Shown here: positions 1 to 7,419 of the stretch, one piece after another
Layout of the letters: each line of letters begins with the position of its first letter
Position numbering within the stretch: position 1 is the first letter of the stretch
DNA from: Methylomonas sp. UP202
Lineage (GTDB): Bacteria; Pseudomonadota; Gammaproteobacteria; Methylococcales; Methylomonadaceae
Length of the DNA: 64,000 bases
Direction: 5' to 3'
Assembly (NCBI RefSeq): GCF_029910655.1
Contig: NZ_CP123897.1
Span: 5,445,547-5,509,546 of the forward strand
Translations under genes and position numbers: made by a program
The notes under the pieces: model-generated
What the model saw: the letters and a program-made list of their open reading frames with translations, nothing else
Database searches by the model: none
What the model was told of the DNA's origin: nothing

Positions 1-1364
1 TAATACACGCAAGGGATCCCCAAGGTCAGCGCGTTGACCGCCAGCGCGTTCAACACCAGTTTGGCTTTATCGGTGTCGGCGCAAAACCTCGCCTTGGCCC
101 GGCCGACTTGATCGTGGTCGTTAAACATCGTCACGACCTTGTTGCGGAACCAAGTATGGCTATCCTTACCGATCAATAGCGAATTACGGAACAAGCTGAA
201 ATAGTCGTTGGGGTTCCCGGCCCCCTTGACCATGGATTCCAGTTTGCTCGGAATATCGTCGATGCCCAACGCCGCGTCCAGACCGGTCGTTTCCAGCGTA
301 TCGAAGGCCCGGTAGCGGCCGCCGGTAATTTCGCCGACCAGCAGAAAATTGTCCTTGCCGATGCTTTGCGCGAATTCGTGAATCGCAGAGCCGAATATCC
401 GGGTCGCGCCGTCCTGCATGTGTTTGACGGTATCGATCCGAAAGCCGTCCAGATCGGCGTACGCGATCCAGTATTTGTAGACTTCGATCAACGACAGCAA
501 GCCCAGAGCCGGCGCAAAGTCGTCGGTGCCGCCGAAGCCGTGATGCAAATCCTTGAGATCGAAGAAATCGCCCTCGCGAAATTCCGGGTCGTAATCGAAG
601 CTGGCGATACGGCCCTTCTGGGTAAAGTATTCCGGATTCTGAAATTCGACCGGCCAGATCGCCCCGTCCTTGGCCGGCCAAGTCGCCGGCGCCGCCGGAT
701 TGGCGATGACGAAAGGAATATTGGCCTGGCCGGCCGCGTCGTTAAAGCCGGTCACCGGGTAGTGGCCGCCGTCCCAGCGCGGGTCGAAATGGCCGCTACC
801 GTCTTTATAGTTGGGCTGGCGGTTGGGATCGTAACTAAACACGTTGCCGGAATGATTCAAGATGATGTCCAGGATCACCAAAATCCCCTGCTGGTGTGCG
901 GCGGCCACCAAGTCCTTCAATGCCTGATTGGTGCCGAAGCGCGGATTGACCTGCAAAAAATCCTGGATGCCGTAGCCGTGGTAAGTTTCCTGAAACGCCA
1001 CCTGCTTGAAGATCGGGCTGATCCAGATCGCGGTCACGCCCAGACGCTTCAAATAACCCAGCTTGCTTTTCAAGCCGGCCAGGGTACCGCCGACGTACTT
1101 GCCGCCGGCGTCGCTCCATTTCGCGGCGGCGGCCGGGGTTTGAATCGCGTTGCGCTTGTCGGCGGCCTGGCCCAAGGGCGTGGCGCCACCGGCGACCGGC
1201 TTGCCGTCGATATCGCGGAATCCGCCGCTTTCGTTACCGTCGGAAAACCGGTCCAGCATCAAAAAGTACAATACCTTATCCTCCCACGCGGTAGGGGAAG
1301 GGGTGTAGGAAACGTTGGAAGTAAGTTGACTCAAATCGACATCGGCTAAACGGGATTCGGACAT
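1..1364 (-). CDS. GH13 alpha-amylase family glycoside hydrolase, 3' part missing at window edge
   Basis: Alpha-glucan hydrolase of family GH13. The conserved regions appear in order: DIILNHSG (region I), DGFRIDTVKHM with the Asp nucleophile (region II), LVGEITGG with the general acid Glu (region III) and FNDHDQVGR with the transition-state Asp (region IV). The reading frame is open to the first base of the window, so the C-terminal part of the barrel and any later domain lie outside. The ATG (1362-1364) was chosen because a GGAG stands about 9 bases upstream and the N-terminus MSESRLADVDLSQL fits. No signal peptide is visible at this start, which suggests a cytoplasmic enzyme. Substrate preference cannot be read from the sequence; glycogen or maltodextrin use is an inference. 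Confidence 0.9.
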   Translation of the reverse strand, partial: MSESRLADVDLSQLTSNVSYTPSPTAWEDKVLYFLMLDRFSDGNESGGFRDIDGKPVAGGATPLGQAADKRNAIQTPAAAAKWSDAGGKYVGGTLAGLKSKLGYLKRLGVTAIWISPIFKQVAFQETYHGYGIQDFLQVNPRFGTNQALKDLVAAAHQQGILVILDIILNHSGNVFSYDPNRQPNYKDGSGHFDPRWDGGHYPVTGFNDAAGQANIPFVIANPAAPATWPAKDGAIWPVEFQNPEYFTQKGRIASFDYDPEFREGDFFDLKDLHHGFGGTDDFAPALGLLSLIEVYKYWIAYADLDGFRIDTVKHMQDGATRIFGSAIHEFAQSIGKDNFLLVGEITGGRYRAFDTLETTGLDAALGIDDIPSKLESMVKGAGNPNDYFSLFRNSLLIGKDSHTWFRNKVVTMFNDHDQVGRAKARFCADTDKAKLVLNALAVNALTLGIPCVY

Positions 1365-1699
1365 GGCGGCACTCCGGCAGGAAATGGGAAGGCGATAGAC
1401 AGCGGCGAACGCGGCCATGGGTAAGCCGCATCGCTGTTAGACTTTCTAACAAAGACATTCCGCGAAAGCAAGTGAAGTTAGGCGCTCAGGCAAGCGGCAA
1501 TCCGAGTGCGCCATCGAGCGGTTTACGTGAAATTTCTTAGCGGCACGGCTGCTGGAAGATTGATCTTCGACTCTTGGCCTTGAAAGAATCGCGGTGGATT
1601 TTAACAGCGCGGGTGGCGGCGGGTTTGCAATAGCCGTTTGTTGAAGTGATCAGGGGCGGGATACAATCGGAACAGTTAACCTCAGGACAGGACGGCGAT
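1365..1699. other. Intergenic region between divergent genes
   Basis: Upstream regions of the GH13 gene (minus) and the Uma2 gene (plus). I see no gene, clear hairpin or strong promoter match here. Confidence 0.5.
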
Positions 1700-2260
1700 A
1701 TGGCATTGGCGGAAAAATTAAACCTCAGCGTGGCGGATTACCTGCAAGGCGAACTGATCAGCGAAGTTAAATACGAATATATCAATGGTGAAGTGTATGC
1801 GATGGTGGGCGTAAAACGTGCTCACGATACCGTGACCACCAATTTGATTGCGTTTTTGCACGCTCATTTACGTGGCACATCCTGCCGAGTCCACTCCGGC
1901 GAAATGAAAGTCCGCGTGCAAACCGCCGCCACCGACTGCTTTTTCTACCCCGACCTGCATGTCACCTGCTCGGCCAGCGATACCGAAGAGCTGTTCAACA
2001 GCCAGCCCAAGTTGATCGTCGAAGTGTTGTCCGATGCCACCGAACGCTACGACAGAGCCGAAAAATTCCACCATTACCGCAAACTGGCCAGTCTGGAAGA
2101 ATACGTGTTAATTGCCCAAGACACTCCCCGTGTTGAATGCTACCGGCGCGGCGATGCTTGGGATCTTCAGATTTATCAACAAGGCCAGCAGGCGGTTTTC
2201 CAATCGTTAGGTTTTGAACTGGCGGTGGCGGATATTTATGAAGGGGTGTTCGCGGGGTAA
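1700..2260 (+). CDS. Uma2 family (DUF820) endonuclease-like protein
   Basis: A 186-residue protein with the Uma2/DUF820 pattern: an N-terminal SVADYLQGELISEVKYEYINGEV segment, then PDLHVTC and KLIVEVLSDATERYDRAEKF, which carry the PD-(D/E)xK-like acidic and Lys residues, then EYVLIAQDTPRVECYRR. The family has a restriction-endonuclease-like fold but its biological role is not established. The ATG at 1700 is preferred over an upstream in-frame start at 1646 because it follows AGGACAGGA and matches the usual N-terminus. It stands alone between unrelated genes. Confidence 0.85.
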   Translation: MALAEKLNLSVADYLQGELISEVKYEYINGEVYAMVGVKRAHDTVTTNLIAFLHAHLRGTSCRVHSGEMKVRVQTAATDCFFYPDLHVTCSASDTEELFNSQPKLIVEVLSDATERYDRAEKFHHYRKLASLEEYVLIAQDTPRVECYRRGDAWDLQIYQQGQQAVFQSLGFELAVADIYEGVFAG

Positions 2261-2372
2261 GCTCGAAAAATGCTAGGTTACGATCAGGCCGGAATGACAA
2301 ACTCAGGCTTGCCTTGGTTCTTAGCATTTTATTGTAGAATTCCCGCCAGGCTCCAGCGGAGAATTAAACACC

Positions 2373-2744
2373 ATGAACACGATCATTCTCGATACACTCG
2401 ACTTTGCCAACAAACTCAAGGCGGGTGGTTTTACCGACCAACAAGCGGAAACCCAGGCGAGAGCTATCGCCGAAATTGTCGAACGCCAACTGGTCAGCCG
2501 CCAAGATTTCGACCAGCATCAATCCGAAATCAAACGCGACATTCATGAATCCGAGAATAAGCTGGAAATTCGCATCAAGGAGCTTGAAACCACGTTGCGT
2601 AAAGATATTGAAATCTTGCGCGCGGAAACAAAACGTGACGTAGCGGAAACCAAAGCCGAGCTGATTCGTTGGGTGGTTGGTGTCGGAATTTTACAAATCG
2701 CCATTATCACCGCATTATTGCTTAGATTAGCCGACCGCATTTAG
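2373..2744 (+). CDS. DUF1640-like coiled-coil membrane protein
   Basis: A 123-residue protein with an N-terminal FTDQQAETQARAIAEIV segment, a long charged coiled coil (about residues 45-95, rich in Glu, Lys and Arg heptads) and one C-terminal membrane helix (WVVGVGILQIAIITALLLRL). This is the DUF1640/CCDC90-like layout often found in proteobacteria near small mobile genes. The function is unknown; the topology implies a membrane-anchored coiled coil facing the cytoplasm. The spacer before it holds an imperfect inverted repeat (AAAATGCTAGG near 2266, CTTAGCATTTT near 2324). Confidence 0.75.
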   Translation: MNTIILDTLDFANKLKAGGFTDQQAETQARAIAEIVERQLVSRQDFDQHQSEIKRDIHESENKLEIRIKELETTLRKDIEILRAETKRDVAETKAELIRWVVGVGILQIAIITALLLRLADRI

Positions 2745-2838
2745 CGTATACGGTTCTCCTTTTCAGTCACCGCTCTAAGCAAAGCATTTACTTTACTCCG
2801 GTTTGGGAACCGGCGTAAACGAATACCGGACAGCCAAC

Positions 2839-3291
2839 ATGCTCGAGCAAATTAAATTATTTTTTGAAAAACACCTGTCCTTACCGTCACCCGAGGTTGC
2901 AACAGAAACGCAGCTTCAAGAGGCGTTAACGGCCTTAATGACGGAAATGATGACCATGGACGACGTCTGTCAGGATGTCGAACGAACCAAGATTCTGTCC
3001 TTGGTCAAAAAGTGTTTTTCGCTCTCCACCGAACAGGCCGGGACCTTGATGATCAATGCCGAACAAAAGCGTCGGCAGGCGGTTGATTATTACGAATTCA
3101 CGTCGACGATCAACCAATACCTTAGCCCTGAGGAGAAGACAAAGTTTGTTAAATCTCTCTGGCAAATCGCCTATGCCGACGGCAATATCGACCCGCAAGA
3201 GGAGTATATGGTGCGGAAGATTGCCGACCTTCTTGGCGTCTCGCACACCGATTTTATTCTGGCCAAACTGCGCGCGAACCCCAATCCCTGA
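2839..3291 (+). CDS. TerB family (COG4103-like) protein
   Basis: A 150-residue all-alpha protein that begins MLEQIKLFFEKHL and ends with an acidic helix pair, LWQIAYADGNIDPQEEYMVRKIADLLGVS, typical of TerB-like proteins in which acidic residues bind metal. Such proteins are named after tellurite resistance, but lone copies like this one have no proven function. An in-frame TTG at 2803 would add 12 residues; the ATG at 2839 gives the usual family N-terminus, although its ribosome-binding site is weak. The hypothetical gene at 3329 follows after 37 bases and could be co-transcribed. Confidence 0.75.
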   Translation: MLEQIKLFFEKHLSLPSPEVATETQLQEALTALMTEMMTMDDVCQDVERTKILSLVKKCFSLSTEQAGTLMINAEQKRRQAVDYYEFTSTINQYLSPEEKTKFVKSLWQIAYADGNIDPQEEYMVRKIADLLGVSHTDFILAKLRANPNP

Positions 3292-3328
3292 ATATCGCCG
3301 GACCAACACCGTTTAAAACCAATCGCTG

Positions 3329-3685
3329 ATGAAAAAGATCAAGAAAAATAAAAATCTGTGGCTAAAAGAAGCTGAAATCGAGGTCGGCGATTTGTACTTC
3401 ACCACCGCCCAGCAATACCGTGCGGTCCTGGCGATCAATGGCGATTTCTTGATTTACGCACCTAGCTCGGAAGGCATGGAGCCGTTAACGGCCGATAGCA
3501 AAATGCCGTTTGCAAACTCGCCCGCTAAAAAATGCCAGATCACCACATTTGCGCAAAAAGAATATCAAGCATTCGATTGGCACGGTACGGCAGCCGTTAA
3601 ACATAAACTCACGCAGTCGCAGAGGGACCAGGCCATCAGCCAATGTAATGCCAAGGCCCAAATCGCGGGGTTGATGGCTGAATAA
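3329..3685 (+). CDS. Hypothetical protein, 118 aa
   Basis: Not recognised. A short soluble protein that starts with a Lys-rich stretch (MKKIKKNKNLWLKEA), contains the segment VGDLYFTTAQQYRAVLAING, and has no membrane helix or signal peptide. It lies 37 bases after the TerB-like gene in the same direction, so a shared transcript is possible. Codon use is similar to the neighbours, which supports a real gene. No catalytic motif is visible. Confidence 0.55.
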   Translation: MKKIKKNKNLWLKEAEIEVGDLYFTTAQQYRAVLAINGDFLIYAPSSEGMEPLTADSKMPFANSPAKKCQITTFAQKEYQAFDWHGTAAVKHKLTQSQRDQAISQCNAKAQIAGLMAE

Positions 3686-3918
3686 TTCTAGTTTGTCGGA
3701 TTGGTTCAAGACTGTCACACATAAGGCCTTATTCAAGTTTTCACCGTTATGTGAAGCAGGGTATTTATGAAGAAAATTGGGGAAGTAATGGAAATACCGA
3801 TATTAACGGCATTGAATATCTCGACAGATGCGCCTCCTTGCGTCGGCACATCCTATCGGCGCAACTTATCGCGTTGTTGAATTCCTCTTCTGGAGCTTAG
3901 GAGTCAAAAGAAATTTAG

Positions 3919-4030
3919 GTCGGGTTAGGCATTAGCCTTAACCTTAACCTTAACCTTAACCTTAACCTTAACCTTAACCCGACGTGCTGGCTTTGAAATG
4001 TCGGGTTATGCTTTATGGAGCTAACCCGAC
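3919..4030. repeat. REP-like palindromic units (GTCGGGTTA / TAACCCGAC)
   Basis: GTCGGGTTA at 3919-3927 pairs with TAACCCGAC at 3975-3983, and a second pair stands at 4000-4008 and 4022-4030. The layout resembles bacterial REP/BIME elements, with two palindromes of the same arm sequence back to back. A hexanucleotide tandem array fills the loop of the first. Confidence 0.75.
3936..3977. repeat. Tandem hexanucleotide array (CCTTAA)7
   Basis: Seven perfect copies of CCTTAA in a row. The array sits inside the loop of the REP-like inverted repeat, and the last unit runs into the TAACCCGAC arm. It is non-coding and lies beyond the 3' end of the PEP-CTERM gene at 4044. Confidence 0.95.
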
Positions 4031-4043
4031 CTACAAGACTGTA

Positions 4044-4874
4044 TTACGAAAGTTTTGAGCGGCGTTTTGATCCAGCAAAGCCTAAGATGACTGAGCCAAA
4101 TAGCCAAGCGGAGGCAGGAACTGGAACTGCAGCGGGTGAGTTTATGAAATTTGAAGCCGATGTATTAACGCCGCCTAAAAATATAAACTCTTGCCCTGTC
4201 AGGTTAAACGTCAGCAATCCATTTACAGATGTTGACGACGCTGAATGAATACCGTCTTGCTCCGAATTACATTGCGCATTAAAAATACAATGGGTGGTAA
4301 TTAGTTCGGATGATCCGTTAGTGAAATGGAGTAATTCTGACCATCTTTCGGCCAGACTACCATCTTGTCCTAAACCTTCATATCCAATAGACAAATTCAA
4401 GCCTACTTGTGAGTAGCTAGACTCCCCAGGCGAGGCATTGCCAGAAACCTCGATGGAAAGTGAATAGGGAACCACGATTTGATAACTTCCCGATGTATTG
4501 AAAACAATGGATCTATTTTCACGTTGCCTAGTCATGCTTCCTGCAATTCCATTTTGCGCTGTGCTTTCGGCGTATTGCAATGTATCCCCTGAACTTGCTA
4601 GTGCAGTGGTAAGTCCGGTGGTAGATTGGCTAAACTCGAGGTTATTGGTATAAGCAAGCGATGCAGGCCACGGATACGGGTTCGCAAATGAATATGCGCC
4701 TGGTTTCAGCGTTGGAGTCGTAAGCGTATATTCTGACTTTGCTACCAATTGACTATTTGAATAAACAGAAAGATTATCCCAATTAAACTCGGCATGTGCG
4801 CTGCTGATTTGAGCAGCCTGAGCATTCGTGCCGAATAACAAACCAGCAGCAATCAAAGTTTTTCCGTATTTCAT
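4044..4874 (-). CDS. PEP-CTERM-type sorted exported protein
   Basis: A 276-residue secreted protein. It has a clear signal peptide (MKYGKTLIAAGLLFGTNAQA, cleaved after AQA) and a C-terminal sorting signal in three parts: the VPVPASAWLF motif, a hydrophobic helix and the basic end SKRRSKLS. This tail is of the PEP-CTERM/VPLPA class recognised by an exosortase and usually goes with exopolysaccharide or surface proteins. The middle is a Ser/Thr-rich beta-like region with no catalytic motif that I recognise. The start follows AAGGAA with 8-base spacing. A second PEP-CTERM gene lies directly upstream in the same direction. No exosortase gene is in this window. Confidence 0.85.
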   Translation of the reverse strand: MKYGKTLIAAGLLFGTNAQAAQISSAHAEFNWDNLSVYSNSQLVAKSEYTLTTPTLKPGAYSFANPYPWPASLAYTNNLEFSQSTTGLTTALASSGDTLQYAESTAQNGIAGSMTRQRENRSIVFNTSGSYQIVVPYSLSIEVSGNASPGESSYSQVGLNLSIGYEGLGQDGSLAERWSELLHFTNGSSELITTHCIFNAQCNSEQDGIHSASSTSVNGLLTFNLTGQEFIFLGGVNTSASNFINSPAAVPVPASAWLFGSVILGFAGSKRRSKLS

Positions 4875-4966
4875 AAGTTAAGTTCCTTAAAACAATTGAA
4901 TTTTTACAGCACAAAGGATTGGGCGGCGTGTTAAGCGGCGCCCAATCCTGTTTTGTGGTTTATCGA

Positions 4967-5867
4967 TTAAGCGCGGCGCTGGCGTTTCAGGCCGAATAAG
5001 CCCAGCAATCCCGTACCAAACAACCAAACCGCTGCTGGAACAGGCACTGCTGAAGGCTGATTGCCAACGCCTTGTGGCAATACCAAAGATGTGCCGGGGT
5101 GCAAACTTAGCCAAGTCGGGTCAATGTATAAATAAGGATCAATAACTGCATCTACGCTTGTCGGGTTAGGAGTAAACCCACCGTTAAATTTGGTGTACGC
5201 GCTTAAAGTAACTACTCCGCGCGCCTGACCAAACTGGTTAGTCATCATCATTAAGTTGCCCCAAAATTCGCCGGAAACACCATTGGTATTTTCCGAATCA
5301 TATTGGAATGCAATTTGAGATAGCGTGTCGTTCTGCAAAACAGGCGTATTGTATGGACATTCATAAAAACGGCAATCGGTTTCAAATCGTACACGTTGGG
5401 TAACAGCGAAATTATTATTCCAAGCTGCTGAGCCAACACTAAACTTGACTTGAGTTCCGCGAGAGTCAGCCGGTATAAATCCTTTGTTTAAGTCATCTCC
5501 AGACATTGAGAACAATCCGCGAAAGGATACCGGCACATAACTTGAAGCGGGCGCACCAGAGACGTCAAAAGAGTATTGCATCGTTCCTTCGTTGCTCTGC
5601 AAAATAAATCCATTTGGATTGTAAACAGCTGTTTTTGCATATACGTAAGGTATTGGTGAGCTGTCGAATGTAACGCCACCTCGAGTAATCGGGTCTTCAT
5701 GAGGAGAGGTCCAGCTACCATAAGGAATTTGCTCGTAATAGTAGTTTTCTGGAACTGACCAAGCACCAAATGCTATGGGTGAAAAAAAGTAAGATGCTGC
5801 TAAAGTCAGCGGCAGGGTTAAACTAAATTTGCTTGCTTGCTTGCTTGCTTGAGAACGATTGTGTCAT
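4967..5867 (-). CDS. PEP-CTERM protein, out of frame in this copy (probable phase-variable gene)
   Basis: The body of the gene is open from 5830 down to the stop at 4967, encoding a signal-peptide-like stretch (FSLTLPLTLAASYFF, then SPIAFGA), a secreted domain and a C-terminal VPVPAAVWLFGTGLLGLFG anchor with basic tail. There is no ATG, GTG or TTG in frame before or within the signal peptide. Instead an ATG at 5865-5867, with AAGGA six bases upstream, opens a frame that runs through five AAGC repeats and ends at TAG after 14 residues. With four or seven repeats that ATG would join the main frame and give about 298 residues with a complete signal peptide (MTQSFSSKQASK then the hydrophobic core). 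I infer an OFF phase; a fixed frameshift or a read error are alternatives. Confidence 0.75.
5831..5850. repeat. Simple sequence repeat (GCTT)5 at the 5' end of a PEP-CTERM gene
   Basis: Five perfect GCTT units (AAGC on the coding strand) lie 15 bases inside the ATG of the gene at 4967-5867. A four-base unit within the coding start is the classic layout for slipped-strand phase variation. Confidence 0.9.
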
Positions 5868-6084
5868 TTCGATTCCTTGACCCTTTGGGTCTAAAAGTCG
5901 ATGATTTAATGACGCGATTCCAGCCTAACAGCCGGATACGTCGGTTCAGCGCAATCCGGCCGACTCAAACAAGCCCCGTGACTTTCCGGCCCGGCCTCGC
6001 AACCGGTGTGGCGCACCGATTTTAATCCAAACTTCATCTATCCGCATAGTCTGCGTTTTAGCAATGTAGGTCATGTTAGCCCGG

Positions 6085-6144
6085 GTGGGCACGGCTTTTT
6101 GTGCCCACGCGGGTTGCAATGGTGGGCAAATTTGCCCACCCTAC
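6085..6144. repeat. Dispersed double-hairpin repeat (GTGGGCA family)
   Basis: Two adjacent inverted repeats: GTGGGCAC...GTGCCCAC (6085-6108) and GTGGGCAAATTTGCCCAC (6122-6139), followed by CCTAC. Related copies occur near 29509, 30383, 31356 and 31737 with the two hairpins in the other order. The rest of 5868-6234 shows no gene. Confidence 0.8.
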
Positions 6145-6234
6145 GTCTGATAAAGGCACGTTACCGAACGATCAAAAATTTATAGTGCCGTCAGCAATTG
6201 GCCAGTAACCAGCATTGATCAAACAAACTTAACA

Positions 6235-6576
6235 TCAGGACTTATCGGCCAATTCCACAACCATATGACCTTCAGCCAATAATTGCAGGGCTTGTGGAAA
6301 GACTTGGTTGAACAATGCTTGTAACCGTTGGTTGGTAGTATTACCGCAGGTAACCCAAAGTAATTGTGGTGGTGGTTTCTGCCGCAGTATTAGCTCGACG
6401 AAATCACTGTCCTTACTGATTAAAACGATACCCTCTTGCCGGGCGCGCTCGAAAATCTCTAGATCGTTGGCATCACGCAACCCCAGTTCTCTTAGGGCAT
6501 AGGCTTCAACTTTGAATGTCCAGCGCAGCCAATCGGCCAAATTTGGCGGTAGTTGGGCGTCAACCCAAAAAATCAT
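6235..6576 (-). CDS. DUF5615 family PIN-like toxin
   Basis: A 113-residue PIN-like protein. MIFWVDAQLPPNLADWL gives the first acidic residue, LRDANDLEIFERAR the second region and IVLISKDSDFVEL the typical SxDxDF motif of DUF5615/Mut7-C-like nucleases. The family is paired with DUF433 proteins as type II toxin-antitoxin modules and is thought to cleave RNA. The gene overlaps the upstream DUF433 gene by four bases (ATGA), so the two are translationally coupled. Confidence 0.88.
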   Translation of the reverse strand: MIFWVDAQLPPNLADWLRWTFKVEAYALRELGLRDANDLEIFERARQEGIVLISKDSDFVELILRQKPPPQLLWVTCGNTTNQRLQALFNQVFPQALQLLAEGHMVVELADKS

Positions 6577-6800
6577 GCGACCAGTCGTTCAAGGTTGGCT
6601 CGTCGAGCTGCATAGAGCAGGCAGGCTTGGATGTCAGCGAGTTCTAGATCCGGGTAGTCGAGCAGAATGATCTCATTACTGACGCCTTCCGCCAGCATCT
6701 GCAAGATGTCGCTGACCCTTATCCTCATGCCGCGAATACAAGGTTTGCCGCCGCATTGCAGTGGATTATGGGTGATTCGACTTTCGACTTGCTCGTTCAT
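6573..6800 (-). CDS. DUF433 family antitoxin
   Basis: A 75-residue protein with the DUF433 signature: ITHNPLQCGGKPCIRGMRIRV, then ILQMLAEGVSNEIILLDYPDLELADIQACLLYAA, a small helix-turn-helix-like domain. It precedes the DUF5615 toxin with a 4-base overlap, the normal antitoxin-first order. It probably binds the toxin and its own promoter; the role follows from the family and the pairing, not from a visible operator. Confidence 0.9.
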   Translation of the reverse strand: MNEQVESRITHNPLQCGGKPCIRGMRIRVSDILQMLAEGVSNEIILLDYPDLELADIQACLLYAARRANLERLVA

Positions 6801-7419
6801 AATGTGACTGTTCCACTACTCATTTGACTTTATTCTAACTTCATCAGGCTAAAGGATACCCGCCGCGTACTCTTTTGCTTTTATTAGCTCGGCGTTTACA
6901 GAATGGCACGCGGTGCACACCTTAACTGGATTATGTGCCAAACCCAATCTTGACTGACTATAGCCCGTAGTAACCTAGTAATGATTTCATTTTGCTCGCC
7001 AAATACCTGACAGTCAACTGGGTCGCGGGCAGCGTAATCTGTTGAAATTGGATAGCGATAGTGACAGTGACGGTCAGCGTTTGGCCGATTCTCGGTTCTC
7101 CGAATGTCATCAATTTTCAGACTTTACGATGCGATAAAACGGCTCTGCCGCCAGCCTGCGAGCCGGAGGCTCACCGCAAAAAGCCGGGCTTGCAACGCTT
7201 TTTGCCTTAAGCGCAAGGCAAATAGCTTCGACATCAATCCTCTAATGGCTTGCGGATTGGGCAAATACGCTCTCGCTGAAGGCTTTTCGGCTTGCGCGAG
7301 CCGCTAACAGCCGTGCGGCTGGGCCTGTTTTGCCTAAAGCGTGAGCCAAACAGCTTGGCTGTCAAAGCTGAAAGCCGAGGCCGCGAGGCAAAAAGCCTTA
7401 ACTTTCGGCCGGGTCCGGC
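6801..7419. other. Gene-free region with a diverged direct repeat
   Basis: No convincing gene. A degenerate duplicated segment is visible: TTTTTGCCTTAAGCGCAAGG (from about 7199) matches TGTTTTGCCTAAAGCGTGAG (from about 7326), each followed by CAAAYAGCTT and a further GTCAA/ATCAA. Many short GC-rich inverted repeats (GAGCC/GGCTC, CGGCT/AGCCG) surround them. Confidence 0.5.

Noticed and set aside
3936..3977. Considered as a CRISPR or telomere-like array
   Set aside because: Six-base perfect units without spacers are a simple tandem repeat.
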